A program made the position numbers and the translations under genes. From Pempheris klunzingeri (taxonomy: Eukaryota > Chordata > Actinopteri > Acropomatiformes > Pempheridae), in the NCBI RefSeq assembly GCF_042242105.1, contig NC_092019.1, forward strand, positions 12,520,328-12,584,327: DNA of 64,000 nucleotides, written 5' to 3'. Below the pieces are notes generated by a model. That model was not told where the DNA came from and searched no databases. It saw only the letters and a list, made by a program, of their open reading frames with translations. Every line of letters starts with the position of its first letter. Within the stretch, counting starts at the first letter, position 1. Positions 1-14,103 of the stretch are shown here, piece by piece.

Positions 1-3000
1 TTACGGCCTTTATTTTTGGCAAGACACCTGCCAAGAAGCCTCAAACCCCCAAAGGATGGAAGATGCAGAAGTAGACGTGAACCACAGAGCAGCGGAGTCA
101 AGGTCAGCCCATAAAGTGAATGGCTGCAATAAAGAGATTACAAGGCAGACACTACTGGCAGCACCAGTCACCGAATGTTTGTTTTACTCTCTTTACTCAT
201 CCCTTCAAAAAAAAAAAAAAAAATTCCAGAATAGCTTTCATAGCCTCTTTCCTGGAGTGATCTCATTATGATACACTACAGTGATCACTCATGTAAGGCC
301 TGACATGTCTATGCTCACACAAGCTCAATCAAAGCGGACCGCAGCTTCAGGTACGCCACGAAACACGTTATGTTATCTTCCAGGATGGGATCCTTTCAGC
401 AAAGTGACCCATAATGCACTCAGCAGCCCTTGGGCTTCATGGGGCACGCTGACAGTTGTAAATTCTTGTGATAAGGCGTGTGTTTATAGAGGTTAGGAGC
501 AGGCAGAGACGGACACGGAGGACAGACGCTTATCTCCACCAAGACAGCAAAAATAAAATGTCCTTCATTCCGTAAGTGGGACAACTGTATTCTCAGGGAA
601 ACAGTTCAGGTCTGGTGAAGCATTATGTAATGGCTGGCACCTTAGGACTATCGAAGCTTTTTATTATGATTATCAAAATACATACAAGCTTTAAAAATGT
701 ACTGAAGCACTTGGCAGTAGTAGTATTATCAAGTTAAGACTATAATAACAATTTAGTGGACAATCATCTGGTAATTTTGAAGTGGACTGCGTCAACATAT
801 CCCTCCTCCACTAAAACACGGTGTGCTGTAAGGTTTCCCCTCACGAATATTGACGTTTCCTCTGGTTGTAGTTTTTGCGGGTCGTTGAACTCTCAGTACG
901 TGATGGACACCATGGCTGGTACGTGATACTTGACCTTGACCCACTGCAGAGGTTCATGTGCCTGGCTCTGTCTCCACAAGGCCATCAACCCAAAGGTGAG
1001 AGTGGGGTCATTTCAACCCTTGAGAAAAATCACACGTTCAGGTTTAGTTCTTTCAGGTTCACCCTAAAAATGATATCTGCCATTAACTCACAAGACACTG
1101 CAGCGTCACATCCAGAATACAGCCATTTTCAATAAAAATACAATTCTAATTTGATTTCTCAATTAACCTTTCAGACCTTTTTGTCTATAAAAGATTCATA
1201 AATCGGACACAAGAACCCATCTAATACAAGATTTCTACGCAAACTTAAGTGCATCAAAATAAAACTACCATTCCAACTTTTGATCTGTGCACCTGAATGT
1301 TTCAGTTTTGCAATGCAATTCCTCTCTTCAAATAATATTGATTTTTGCAATAACATACTCTACTGCTCTGACCCTCTAGTCCCTGGAAAAGCTTATGAAC
1401 TAAATTACATAACTGCAATACTTTTTTGGTACTGACCAAAAGGTAATAAGTACTGAAGGCTGACTATGTTTATCTATCCTTTGATTAGATATTATAAATT
1501 AAATTTTTTGCACATTTACAGCCAATTTTACTCTGACAAAGTTCTGGCTGCCTCGTGTTAAGACGCAATAAGGACGTTTGACTTGTGCTCTTCAATAGAA
1601 ATGTGAGTTTTAATTGACGTGTTGTTACTAGTATGCTATCAAAACTGTTTAACAATACTGAGCTGCACAGTTTAGTGGTGAAGCTTAACGTTCATTTTGT
1701 GAAAGCTCCGAAGGCCCAAAAAACTCCAGCACAGTGGCCCATAATGGCTCCTTTTTGCAACATGGTGTCACAGTATTTTTGGTATTTCTGTTAAAGATGT
1801 ATTCACCTCCAGGCTCTCTGTCTTCATTTATTTAAATTTTCCAGTATACAGATGTTTGGCTGGGCTCCAGGGTGAATGATTTATGTGTTAACAAGTTTCA
1901 TTCTTTCTGCATTTTACAAGCACTGAACTTGCAAGATTATAAACATAAAAGTAAGACTGAACAACTGACCGAACAATGCAATCATGTCTGTAAAGTCAAC
2001 CTGGTTTCATCTCTATCTTACAAACATGAATATACACCCATGATGACTAGCACGGGCTTCCACCAGGAGAGGCTAAGAGTCACACTAAGTGAGTGATATG
2101 ATATGTAAAGTGATGTCAGGGTCCAGACACATAGGTCTAGTTTTACTGCCCATTACAGTGCTGTCTAAACACCACGATAAAAGCTGAGGTGAAGGCCAGA
2201 GGCAGAGTTAGCCTCCAGGTTAATGAACTCTGGCTCAACACATTTCTTGGTTAAAAAGGTTAAACAGAGCATGTAGTGATGTGAAGATTTGAAATATTGT
2301 TCTTAAAGCACCTTAATTTGTCTTTCGTCCTCTTCAGTGAGATTAAGTCGTCTCACGCTGTTCTTGGTGCCTTTATTTAAAAATAGATGTGTTCAGTTAA
2401 AAACTGAGCCTGAACTGCTTTGGCTTCCAACCGTCATTTCAGTATCATGGTTTCATTTCTCCTTTTAACATTTTAACTTTGAAATTAATGCAGAAATGCA
2501 GAATTGATCCCTAACAGTATTCTGTTTGGTGACTTATCATCACTACTTTGTTAATTTTTTTGTTAACCCCCCTTGCAGTCCGAGAAGGGGGATCTCCCTT
2601 TAAAGCGCCTCTGCTAAATCTTGTCTTTGTAATTTTTGCTGTGAAATATATTGGAATAATACAGAAATAAAAAAGAAAGAAGGAAAGAAAAAGAGAGAGA
2701 GAGAGAGAAAAAGACTGAAATATGTTCACATCTGATAACCTGTGAAAATCCCTACTGTTTTCATCCATGTGCTTTGGTTCTTTTGGCCTTGAGCTTTGTT
2801 TTAGGTAAAATCATGAATACCACAGTGTAATATTAAGCCTTGTATTCAAAATCTTATTTAAGCAAACGTACTGGAGTATTACTGTCAAAATAAATGTAAA
2901 GTAGACCTTTGAAAAGTACTCATTACCATAATGGCCCATTCCAAAATTATTGATATTACATTTTTAGAATACAGGCTAATAATGAATGCATTCATATTTA

Positions 3001-3399
3001 CATCACTCAGCTGTTTGATGAAACTTCAGTTTCATCTGGGAGTTTCTCAGTTGTCAAACAGTGAAGATCCTGGTGCTGCTGTTTACATTTTCAGAGATGC
3101 GAATTCATAAAATGCACCACAGAATTATCCCCTGGGTGTATATGGGTCTGTGTATGTTTCTATGTAAATAAACAAATAAATAGATAATGTTTTTTATCCT
3201 TTTTAATCTAATCTGAATCTCTGTGTGTGTGTGTATCATACAGGAACAACAACTTTTATTTCATTATGTGACCCCATGTTGTAAAATGACAAATAAATGA
3301 ACCTTGAACCTTGAGTGCATTGAAGCATCAACTTACAATGTTTGTTTGGGGAGGAGGTGTGAAGTGCCACCCTTATTTTTTTTGAGCGGATGGCTACAC
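1..3399. other. Intergenic / possible UTR sequence, no supported gene
   Basis: AT-rich sequence with short unrelated open frames and no recognised domain. A short + strand frame ending in a stop near position 84 could be the tail of a gene lying to the left, with a canonical poly(A) signal near 553, but it is too short to identify. A GA-rich tract lies near 2675-2712. Near 3270-3315 the sequence has an AT-rich end followed by short TGAACCT-like repeats, which resembles the 3' tail of an L2/CR1-type LINE; this is only a resemblance. Confidence 0.4.
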
Positions 3400-4115
3400 T
3401 CTTTTTTAAAAAAAATCTCTACATTTACAAACATCACAGCTTACAATATCTTTAAAGTGTTAAATGAAAAGGATCGGGTGCATATAGAAAGAAAAAAACA
3501 ACAAAGGGTGAAACAAAAGCATACAACAGAAAGCATTTGTATTTTTCATGACTCTAAAGGCTTTTATATAGAAAAAGAAATTCACTGTGAAACACACTAA
3601 TAACAAAGTTTCACTTTCATATACTTTGATTTCGGTATGTATAATTTCCCCAGAATCTGGGAAATTTGTTATTGTCCATGACCAGTTCATACATAATGTC
3701 CTTCTGAGAAAAGGTTTCAAGGTTAGAAAAAAAACCATCTGGGCAAAGCCAGTCATGTATATTCAACCATAAAGCTTCAGAAAACACACATTAGGAAGAT
3801 AGGCGATCAATGGTTTCAGCATTGTCACAAAATACACAGTTTCCGGTTTTCAATTCCAAATCACTGTTTTAACAGTTCACTGGATGGATACACTTTTTTT
3901 AAAAATCTAAAATGGATTTCTTTTGCTTTGGGAGTTTTGGGGAGCTTTAAGTAGTTGGTGCCTAACCTTTCTTTTTGAATACATTTGTGAAATTGAGTTT
4001 CTGTGAGATATTACAGGGTATGAGATGATATCAAACATAATATTTCTAATTGCTTTGTTTGGAAGTCCCACTCAAAGGAGAAGAGTTTGTTAAAGTTCCC
4101 TTTATTTTCTACAGG
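3400..4115 (-). mobile_element. L1-type LINE, degenerate 3' end of ORF2
   Basis: Read on the - strand, this stretch translates in broken frames to the C-terminal part of an L1-like ORF2. Around 3880-3945 it gives KEIHFRFLKKVYPSSELL, the segment that precedes the Cys-rich motif in fish L1 elements. It continues through a CxFC-like position and ETIDRL to LWLNIHDWL near 3730-3790, then a hydrophobic tail to about 3480. Several stops and frame changes show that it is dead, and only the 3' part is present, as expected of a 5'-truncated insertion. The truncated end lies roughly 40 bp from the promoter motifs of GPATCH3. The family assignment rests on remembered L1 C-terminal sequences. Confidence 0.6.
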
Positions 4116-4156
4116 TTGCACCTTTAATAGTTTTCTTGACGTTTCAGGAAGTTATA

Positions 4157-4190
4157 TGACGTAATTTCCGGAAGCTGTCCCGATGACGTT
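4157..4190 (+). promoter_or_regulatory. Proximal promoter motifs of GPATCH3 (CRE-like and ETS)
   Basis: TGACGTAA at 4157-4164 is a CREB/ATF-type site. TTTCCGGAAG at 4165-4174 is an ETS-type site containing the GGAA core on both strands, and a second TGACG lies at 4184-4188. They sit 20-50 bp upstream of the GPATCH3 start codon, so the transcript start must be very near. There is no TATA box. Such CRE plus ETS arrangements are typical of housekeeping promoters; actual use is inferred. Confidence 0.5.
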
Positions 4191-4208
4191 TTCAGGAGAA
4201 AAACAATC

Positions 4209-7081
<2,873 letters not shown>

Positions 7082-7154
7082 CAATAATTAAATTATTTAT
7101 ACTGTAGTTTGTATTTATAGAAGTTTTTTACTCACCTATTTGTATGATTGAGCA

Positions 7155-7160
7155 ATTAAA
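7155..7160 (+). promoter_or_regulatory. Poly(A) signal (ATTAAA) of GPATCH3
   Basis: ATTAAA lies 74 bp after the GPATCH3 stop codon and before the GPN2 promoter motif at 7381. No AATAAA occurs between them, so this common variant is the likely signal. Confidence 0.5.
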
Positions 7161-7380
7161 ACATTTTTCAGTCCTTTCATACAACTTGTTGCTGATTTTG
7201 TCTTAACTTTTTATATGCTCACTATAACACAAAAAAAACCGTCCTATGTTAATGCTTCACATATGTATGTAATACATTAATAATGCAAATGCCAATTGGC
7301 CATGGGTGAAATGATATGAAGTACCGTCACGTAGTTGAAATGAGTGAATCATGCTTTTATTTTGAAATCTCGGCATCGTA

Positions 7381-7390
7381 ACCCGGAAGT
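7381..7390 (+). promoter_or_regulatory. ETS/GABP-type site of the GPN2 promoter
   Basis: ACCCGGAAGT matches the GABP/ETS consensus, about 400 bp before the GPN2 start codon and 300 bp after the GPATCH3 stop. A GC-richer segment containing CGGCGGCAGACG follows at 7443-7456, before a GTAATT that could be the donor of an intron in the 5' UTR. Transcription start is inferred to lie near 7400-7450. Confidence 0.45.
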
Positions 7391-7785
7391 GCTCCAGATT
7401 AGCTAGCCAGTTAGCTAGTAGCCGCTGTACGCATGCAAACAAAACGGCGGCAGACGGTAATTATCTGTCAGTATTTGTTATATTTACAATTATAGGCATT
7501 ATTATACAGTCCACAATGTAATAGGAGCTGTGGATACTTAAAATAAATGTATCTTTTGTCACACCGACTTTTATTTAGCGAACATTATATTAGGACGCTG
7601 TACTGACATACTTCAACCATTTACTCCCGCCTAAGTTAAGTGTTTAAGTGAGTTTTTGCTTTAGTTATAAACTATATAAAGACTGAGCTTCACTCCAGCC
7701 TCTCTCATGCTAATATCTGACACTGACTGACCTGACACCCTGGTCCCATCCGATGTGATCCTCTACAGTCCAATAGTCTCTCACC

Positions 7786-10781
7786 ATGTCCAGGCAGACA
7801 GGAGGAACTCCCCCTCTACGCTTCGGCCAGGTGGTCATCGGACCCCCAGGCTCAGGAAAAACCACTTACTGTCAAGGGATGCAGCAATTCCTCAGCCACC
7901 TGGGACGCAAGGTGGTTGTGGTGAACATGGACCCTGCCAATGAAGGACTGCCATATTCCTGTGGGGTGGATATCTCAGAACTGGTCACTCTGGACGATGT
8001 CATGGAGGGTTTGAAGCTTGGACCCAACGGTGGGCTCCTGTACTGTATGGAGTATGTTGAAGCCAACCTGGACTGGTTAGAGAAGAAGCTGAAACAGCAC
8101 AAAGACTGTTACTTCTTGTTTGACTGTCCTGGACAAGTGGAGCTCTACACCCACCAGAGTTCAGTGAAGAATATATTCTCACAGCTGGCCAAGTGGAACT
8201 TCAGGGTGAGCCTCTTAATGCATTCAGGGATGATTTGATCTCCCTAAAGCCTTAAACTGTATCCACACAGTCATCATCTACTTAGAACAATATTAATGTG
8301 ATTTCATTTAGGTCTTATGATTGTTCTCCCACACTTTTCTTGCACCTTGCAGCTGACAGCTGTGCACCTTGTGGACTCCCATTACTGCGCTGACCCCGCC
8401 AAGTTCATCTCCGTGCTGTGTACCTCCCTGTCCACCATGCTGCACGTCGAGCTTCCCCACGTCAACGTCCTCTCCAAGATGGATTTGATCGAGCAGTACG
8501 GTAAACTGGGTAAGTTGAGCTCTGTTGGTTTTACCTCAGACAAAACAAAAGCTACCACAGAGAGGATTCTTATAATTCTCAGGCACTTATTCATAGATTG
8601 TTATATGTACCATATAACATTTTTCCTGTCTGTGTTCTTGCACAGCCTTCAACCTCGACTTCTACACAGAAGTTATGGACCTGACCTATCTTCTCGATCA
8701 CCTGGCTGCAGACCCCTTCTTTAAAAAATTCCACCTTCTAAATGAAAAGTTGGCCGAGGTCATACAAGATTACAGCCTCGTCTCCTTCGTCCCTCTCAAT
8801 GTACAGGTATCACTGATGCTGTTTGTTGTTTTTTTTAAAACTTCCATGTCACATGTTGCATAGAATCAATACATTTTACAGATTATTGCTGTAATTCCAC
8901 TGAAATACGCTTTAGTAAATTAAAAGTAAAATAACTTTGGGCTTCAAAAAGGGCCTACAGTAATGTAGAGACCAATGGCTGTCGTCAACCTGAATTTAAA
9001 TCAGTCAAGTGTTATATGATGTACCAGCTTGTGGTTATTTCAGGTATATTTCGACTAACAGCTCAGTTTCTGTGAATGTTCTGCGGCCATTTTGTGACAC
9101 AGAAAATGAAAAACATTGCTCTCTAACTGACCTTCATCCATCTTTTATTTATTTATTTATTTGTTCATTTGACAGAGACAGTTCACAATTACAGTTATCT
9201 ATAAGCTAATTTACCCGTAGTCCCTGGACAGGAAACAGTGAATCTCTGTTAAGAAAATGAACACTGTAGTATTAAAAACTCAAATATAGGACAGCACGTA
9301 TTCACTATATAACCGCATAATTTGCAGCAACAATGATGTTTTACAACATTCACACGCGCCAACAACAAGATCTGACCAGGCACTGGGAGTTCTTCCTTTT
9401 GTTGCTCTTAACACTGAGTTACTGTGTATTGCACTTGGCCACTGACAAAGCTTTTTCTTTAATAAATCATTGCTCAGCGGCCACCAAATGTCACGCCTGC
9501 TTTGAGCTTGATCCAAAACTCGCGGACCTAATGTAGTAAACACCGCTCTGAGAGATGTTGAGTGGACGGCGTGGCAAGTATTTCTTCATTATATTTTTGT
9601 GGAGGGTTGAAGAGGCGTTTATTACCCTAAGAGCATAAATTCTGAGTAGAACTGGCCCAAACATGTTGAAGTCCAATATTAATTCATTTATGCCAAAATG
9701 GCTGCCTTCCAAGAGTTTCTAAAAAAAAAAAAAAATCACTCGCCACATATTTTATCTTCTCAGCAGGTAAATCATAAATCACTTTTAGAATTTCAAATTG
9801 ACCATTGGATCAATTTTCTGCAGATGGATTGGACTGTTAAAAGGGAGTGGGCTGTCTGCACACTGCATTTGTCCCCTGACATTATTTCTTTATGGAGACT
9901 GATATGATCCTGTGTGTGTATTCAGAGACGGGAGTCTAGACCGCTGTGCCATCACTGCATATGGACTAGTAATTTATACAAATGGCAGGTTGGCGCTCTT
10001 GTTTCCACTGTGGTGAAAACGCAGTCTGGATGCATTTTTCTTTTCTAACCCCTTCAACTTCAGCAGCCACTAGTTACCTTGGTTACCAGTGCTTCTTAAC
10101 ACGACAACTTTAATGGACAAAAACACTATTTGACCTTGAGGAAGACAAGATGCTAAACTCTGAGCGGTGGGAGAAGTTTGGAGTTTCATGGCTTTGGAAA
10201 CATGTAGCTAATGTTAAAACTCTAAATCTTGATAAGACATATGATTACTTTTGATTCTGATTAATTAAACAGCACACTATCATGGTTTCACATTCTTTTC
10301 ATCTGGTAGTTTCTGTGAATGTCTAAAAGGAAAGCCCCCTAATCGAATGCTTCTGTTTTCTGCCTCCAGGACAAAGAGAGCATGATTCAGGTCTTACGAG
10401 CAGTGGACAAAGCCAATGGTTACTGCTTTGGAGACCTGGAGGAGAGGAATCTGCAGGCCATGATGTCATCTGCTGTGGGGGCAGACTTCCAGTTTGACTC
10501 GTATCCTTTGCTAGTCGCTGCAGTGACTCACTGTGACTCATCTGGTTTAAAATCAAACCTAAAGATTTACGGGATGTGGCTGGAATACTGAAGAGTCAGA
10601 TTTTTTTTTTAAACGACTTTGTATAAATTATGCTAAAATTAACCTGAATCTTACAATAACAATGTCAAATGTGTCATGTTGTGTTTTCCATAACAGTTCT
10701 CTTAACAGTACCCTCGGAGTGCAAGAGCGATATGTTGAAACCAGTGGAAAGACTGTGAAGGAGGAAATGATGGACCTGTAA
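7786..10781 (+). CDS. gpn2: GPN-loop GTPase 2
   Basis: Five coding exons: 7786-8205, 8353-8509, 8646-8806, 10370-10500 and 10709-10781, in frame throughout, giving 313 aa (human 310). Visible motifs are the P-loop GPPGSGKTT at residues 19-27, the diagnostic Gly-Pro-Asn loop at 79-81, DCPGQVEL at 113-120 (Walker B/G3) and the base-specificity motif SKMD at 181-184. GPN GTPases dimerise through the GPN loop and act in assembly and nuclear import of RNA polymerase II, so the likely role is polymerase biogenesis in the cytosol. The start has an ACC ATG context and aligns with the family. Intron 3 is large for this gene (1.6 kb) and contains unidentified, possibly repeat-derived sequence. Intron 4 has minor-spliceosome signals. 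The last residues, ending EEMMDL, resemble the human C terminus. Confidence 0.95.
10501..10708 (+). other. U12-type GT-AG intron (GPN2 intron 4)
   Basis: The donor reads GTATCCTTTG, a full match to the minor-class consensus. Near the acceptor, TTCCATAAC at 10686-10694 differs from the U12 branch consensus TTCCTTAAC at one base. Its branch A is about 15 nt from the AG at 10707-10708, while an earlier AG two bases from the branch would be too close to use. Splicing here gives the conserved [10 protein letters not shown] junction. Class assignment is from sequence only. Confidence 0.8.
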
Positions 10782-11055
10782 AGTGAAAAAGCCCCAGTAG
10801 AAGGACAACACTGGTTGGCTTTTTAGCACCAGTATACCAGAAGTGGTCTTGGCAACATCCGTCTCACTTGGCCTGAATTCTGAGCCTCTATATGAAAGCA
10901 GTGAAGAGATGGGAACTAAATTTGGGTGCTGTAGATGCTTCACAGTTGCACCACACCTCATAAAAATCACAGTGAGCACGACTGAAGGGAGGAAAATGCA
11001 GAGCTTTTCCTCAGTTATCAATGAGAGTGATGTGATCATGTTTCTCCAAATTTTC

Positions 11056-11135
11056 AATAAATGCCACTACATTTTCTTAAAATGACTCAAGTTTTTTTTT
11101 TTGTATTGTACATGTAGTCATATCCACTCAATAAA
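11056..11135 (+). promoter_or_regulatory. Poly(A) signals of GPN2
   Basis: Two AATAAA hexamers lie at 11056-11061 and 11130-11135, 275 and 350 bp after the GPN2 stop. A T-rich, then TG-containing stretch at 11092-11115 could be the downstream element of the first. Confidence 0.6.
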
Positions 11136-12440
11136 GTGACCATGTTCTCTCCAATAATGAATTAACTGAAGATCTAAGATTCATGTTGATATTCCTTGAT
11201 GCCTATTTTAGTCACTTGGTGCACAAATTAAGTCACTGGAGATGTTTCTTTAAATTAGTTTTTTAATATTTTTTGGTGAAGCATTTGTAGCAAAGGTAAA
11301 ACAGAAGACTCTCCTCGTGCGTACCCTCCTGCCTTGTGCGTAGATTAATGAGTAAGTCTGACAGAAAGTTACAGAGAAAAGACGATTTATTTCCCTTGAT
11401 ATGCAGAGGAATATAATGGAGCGTGACAATCAGCATTGCCTCAGAGATGCAAGTGTTGTATGACTGTGCATGCACTGGATGGGTAATATTAACGAATACA
11501 AATTTTATGTTTATAGAGCAAATAATATCAGTATGTCAAACATTAAATGGGTAAATAACAATGATTTCTAGGTTTTAAAACTTATTTTGGTATCTGAACA
11601 AATGTCATACCAAAAACTAAAATACTATGCTGATAAGGTTTGATTATATCAGAGCTTTGTGTTGAGTCAAAATGGTAATTGTGCAGCATCCTGGGTAATA
11701 GTGCTTAGCACACAAATCTAAATCAGGCATTAACATAAGTGCACAATGGAGCAAATTTTAACAAAGACAAGGTGAAGCAAAAAAAAAAAACATCACCAGA
11801 AGTAGTAATGACTTTGGCCAAGATCGAGTCCTTGTGTTGGGTCTGCCTTTTTGTCCAGCAGATGGCACATGCGTTTGCAAACCCTCCCATCCCAGATCCA
11901 CTGAAGTCTGCGACAGCTTTTCCCAGCAGCCAGAGCAGAAAAATTAAGTCAGGCGGGGAGAGGAAGCTACATTAAATCTGTTTCTGCACAACTGGCCCTG
12001 TGTCTGTTCTCTGGGATGGAAGACCCTCTGTCTTTCTAACAGCCACTAAAACTCCCTGTTATAACTTGGAGGAGATCACTGTTGTGCCCCTGCTTCGCTG
12101 TGCAGCCTCACAAACGCATTTTTACACATTTAAATCTAGACGCCGCACACATTTAAACACGAGGCTGTGCGTGCATCCTTGTAGTCAGACTGAAATAAAG
12201 CGTGATCCACTTCGCGAGCTACCAGTAATGTGGGAAATCACATTAACCCTGTGTGGTTTGGTGTGGCTGTGAAATTACATGTGCACAGCCTCTCGCCTGC
12301 AAAGCTCCCTGCTCCCCGTGCATTAAGGGGGTGTGTCAGGCTGAATGTTAAATTGTGTTGCGATGTTTGTACATGTGATCAAGTATGCCTCCTCACTGGC
12401 ACTTCCTGCCTTTTTTTCCCCCCTGTAAGCCCCCTAGAGG

Positions 12441-12511
<71 letters not shown>

Positions 12512-14103
12512 CGTGTGTGTATGCGTGTGTGTGCGTGTGCGCGTGTGTGTGGAGGAGCGCGAGATAGACAGTTTCTGTGTGTGTATGTGTGTGTGTGTGT
12601 GTGTGTGTCGAGTGAGAAAAGATACCCATTTAACACCTAAAATCTGTAATCTGATCAATATCCAATCGAACTATTAAACGCCTCGTTAACATTGTCATGT
12701 ATTTTCATTTAATTCTCTCTTTTATTTGACAAAAACTCCCTCCACCTAAAACACACGCACACACACACTTCTCATTACCATCCCACCTCCTGCACAATGC
12801 TGTGCACACACCCTGTGCGTTTAGTGGATGCCAAAAATGTCTGCTTCATTTGACTGAGGAGAGAGGGGGGGTGGGGTGGGGGGGTGCTCCATTTTTCTAA
12901 TTGTTGGGAGACTTTGAAACTGTTCATGCATCCTCTGTCTGGTAGATAAGGTCTGGGTTTTTTTTTTTTTTCCCCCTGCACAACATAGTTCAATATTAGT
13001 AGGGTGAGAGAGAGGGAGAGGGAGAGAGAGCTGGAGCCTGTGCACCCATCCCCCCATACTCAGCAGAGGAGTGTTTCTGCTGGAGTGAGAGACAGACAGA
13101 GAGGAGAGGGGGTGGTAGAGGAGAGCAGAGCAGAGCAGAGCAGGCAGGGGAGGGAAGAAGAGGGAATGTGCATTGGTAGTCTCGTTTGCTGCAAGGCTTC
13201 CTCCTTCTGCTCTGGAAAAACCTGTGTGTGTTGCCTTTGCTTGCCTTAATAACACTCAGAAGCACTGGTGGGAATTAACTGAAAGCACCAGTCCACAAAG
13301 GAGGACTTTTTAGCTGAATATATTTAGAGATATGACTTCTCTCCTTTTTTTTTGCCCCCCCCCAAAGTAAGAATTATAACTGTGTGTATGGCAAGCCAGG
13401 CTCGTTTCATTTACTCTCCATGCTGCAGTGTGCAGCACAGATCTTTACACTTATAGCAGTGGCATCCACATTCATGCAAACACATGCACTATTATTATTA
13501 TTATTATTTTTTAAATATAATAATCAGTCCCCCCCCCCCCTGCACTCATCCCTCATGAAAACCACCACGCACATGTATGTTTTGTGTAATGCACATCCCA
13601 GTGTGGTTGATTTAAAGTGCATTATCTTCTATGCTGGTATCCCAACATTGATGAGTTGTCTGAACATGAGACTCTCCTCCTCATGTGGAGGGAAAAAAAA
13701 ACAGACAATGTGAGGTTGTGAGGCAGAAAGTCCGCTCCGTGTTGGAGGGGATCCAGTGCGTGTCTTGCATCCATCTGTGCGGCTCAGTAAAATGGCTGTA
13801 TGTAGCGGAGCCTCGTGTTGGTTGGGCTCGCTCCCTGCCTCTACCCGGGCTCAGTAACACAACTCCCACAACAATTTCTGTCGCTTTTTTACGCATTGTA
13901 TGGAGCCTCCATCATATCTCTGATCCATTTACGGAACCGGAACCGGGGGGGATGGCAGCCGGATTGGGTCCGGTATAAGGGGTGGGAATGAATCGGCACA
14001 AGGATAAATGGTTATAAACAATTATTTATATTCAATGCTAGCTTTTGATTGTGACTGACTCGCCGAGAGAGGGAGAGAGGAGTGGGGAGGGGGGGGGTAT
14101 ATC
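11136..14103. other. GPN2-ARID1A intergenic region and ARID1A 5' region
   Basis: No coding sequence was recognised. The left part is AT-rich. The 12.4-12.6 kb part is a long TG/CG tract. From about 12.84 to 13.15 kb the strand is G/A-rich (GAGA and GGGAG runs), and CpGs increase towards 14.1 kb, where the ARID1A 5' UTR must lie. A short upstream ORF begins with the ATG at 14035 and stops before the ARID1A start. No TATA box is evident, consistent with a dispersed CpG-type promoter; the transcript start cannot be fixed. Confidence 0.5.
12442..12608. repeat. TG/CG alternating purine-pyrimidine tract
   Basis: An almost unbroken alternating tract runs from 12442 to 12551: about 60 bp of TG, a short CG run, then mixed TG/CG. 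A second TG run lies at 12577-12608. The many open frames on both strands are repeat artefacts. Confidence 0.95.

Noticed and set aside
295-372. - strand frame reading ILEDNITCFVAYLKLRSAL
   Set aside because: Only about 26 codons, bounded by stops, with no partner exons to the right.
875-1135. 86-codon + strand frame, and a coding-like - strand frame (LMALWRQSQ...VKVKYHVPAMV) over the same bases
   Set aside because: A - strand gene ending near 900 would need its other exons between here and GPATCH3, where only an L1 relic and AT-rich DNA are found. The + strand frame has no family match.
12230-12677. Cys/Val and His/Thr open frames on both strands
   Set aside because: They are translations of the TG/CG microsatellite.
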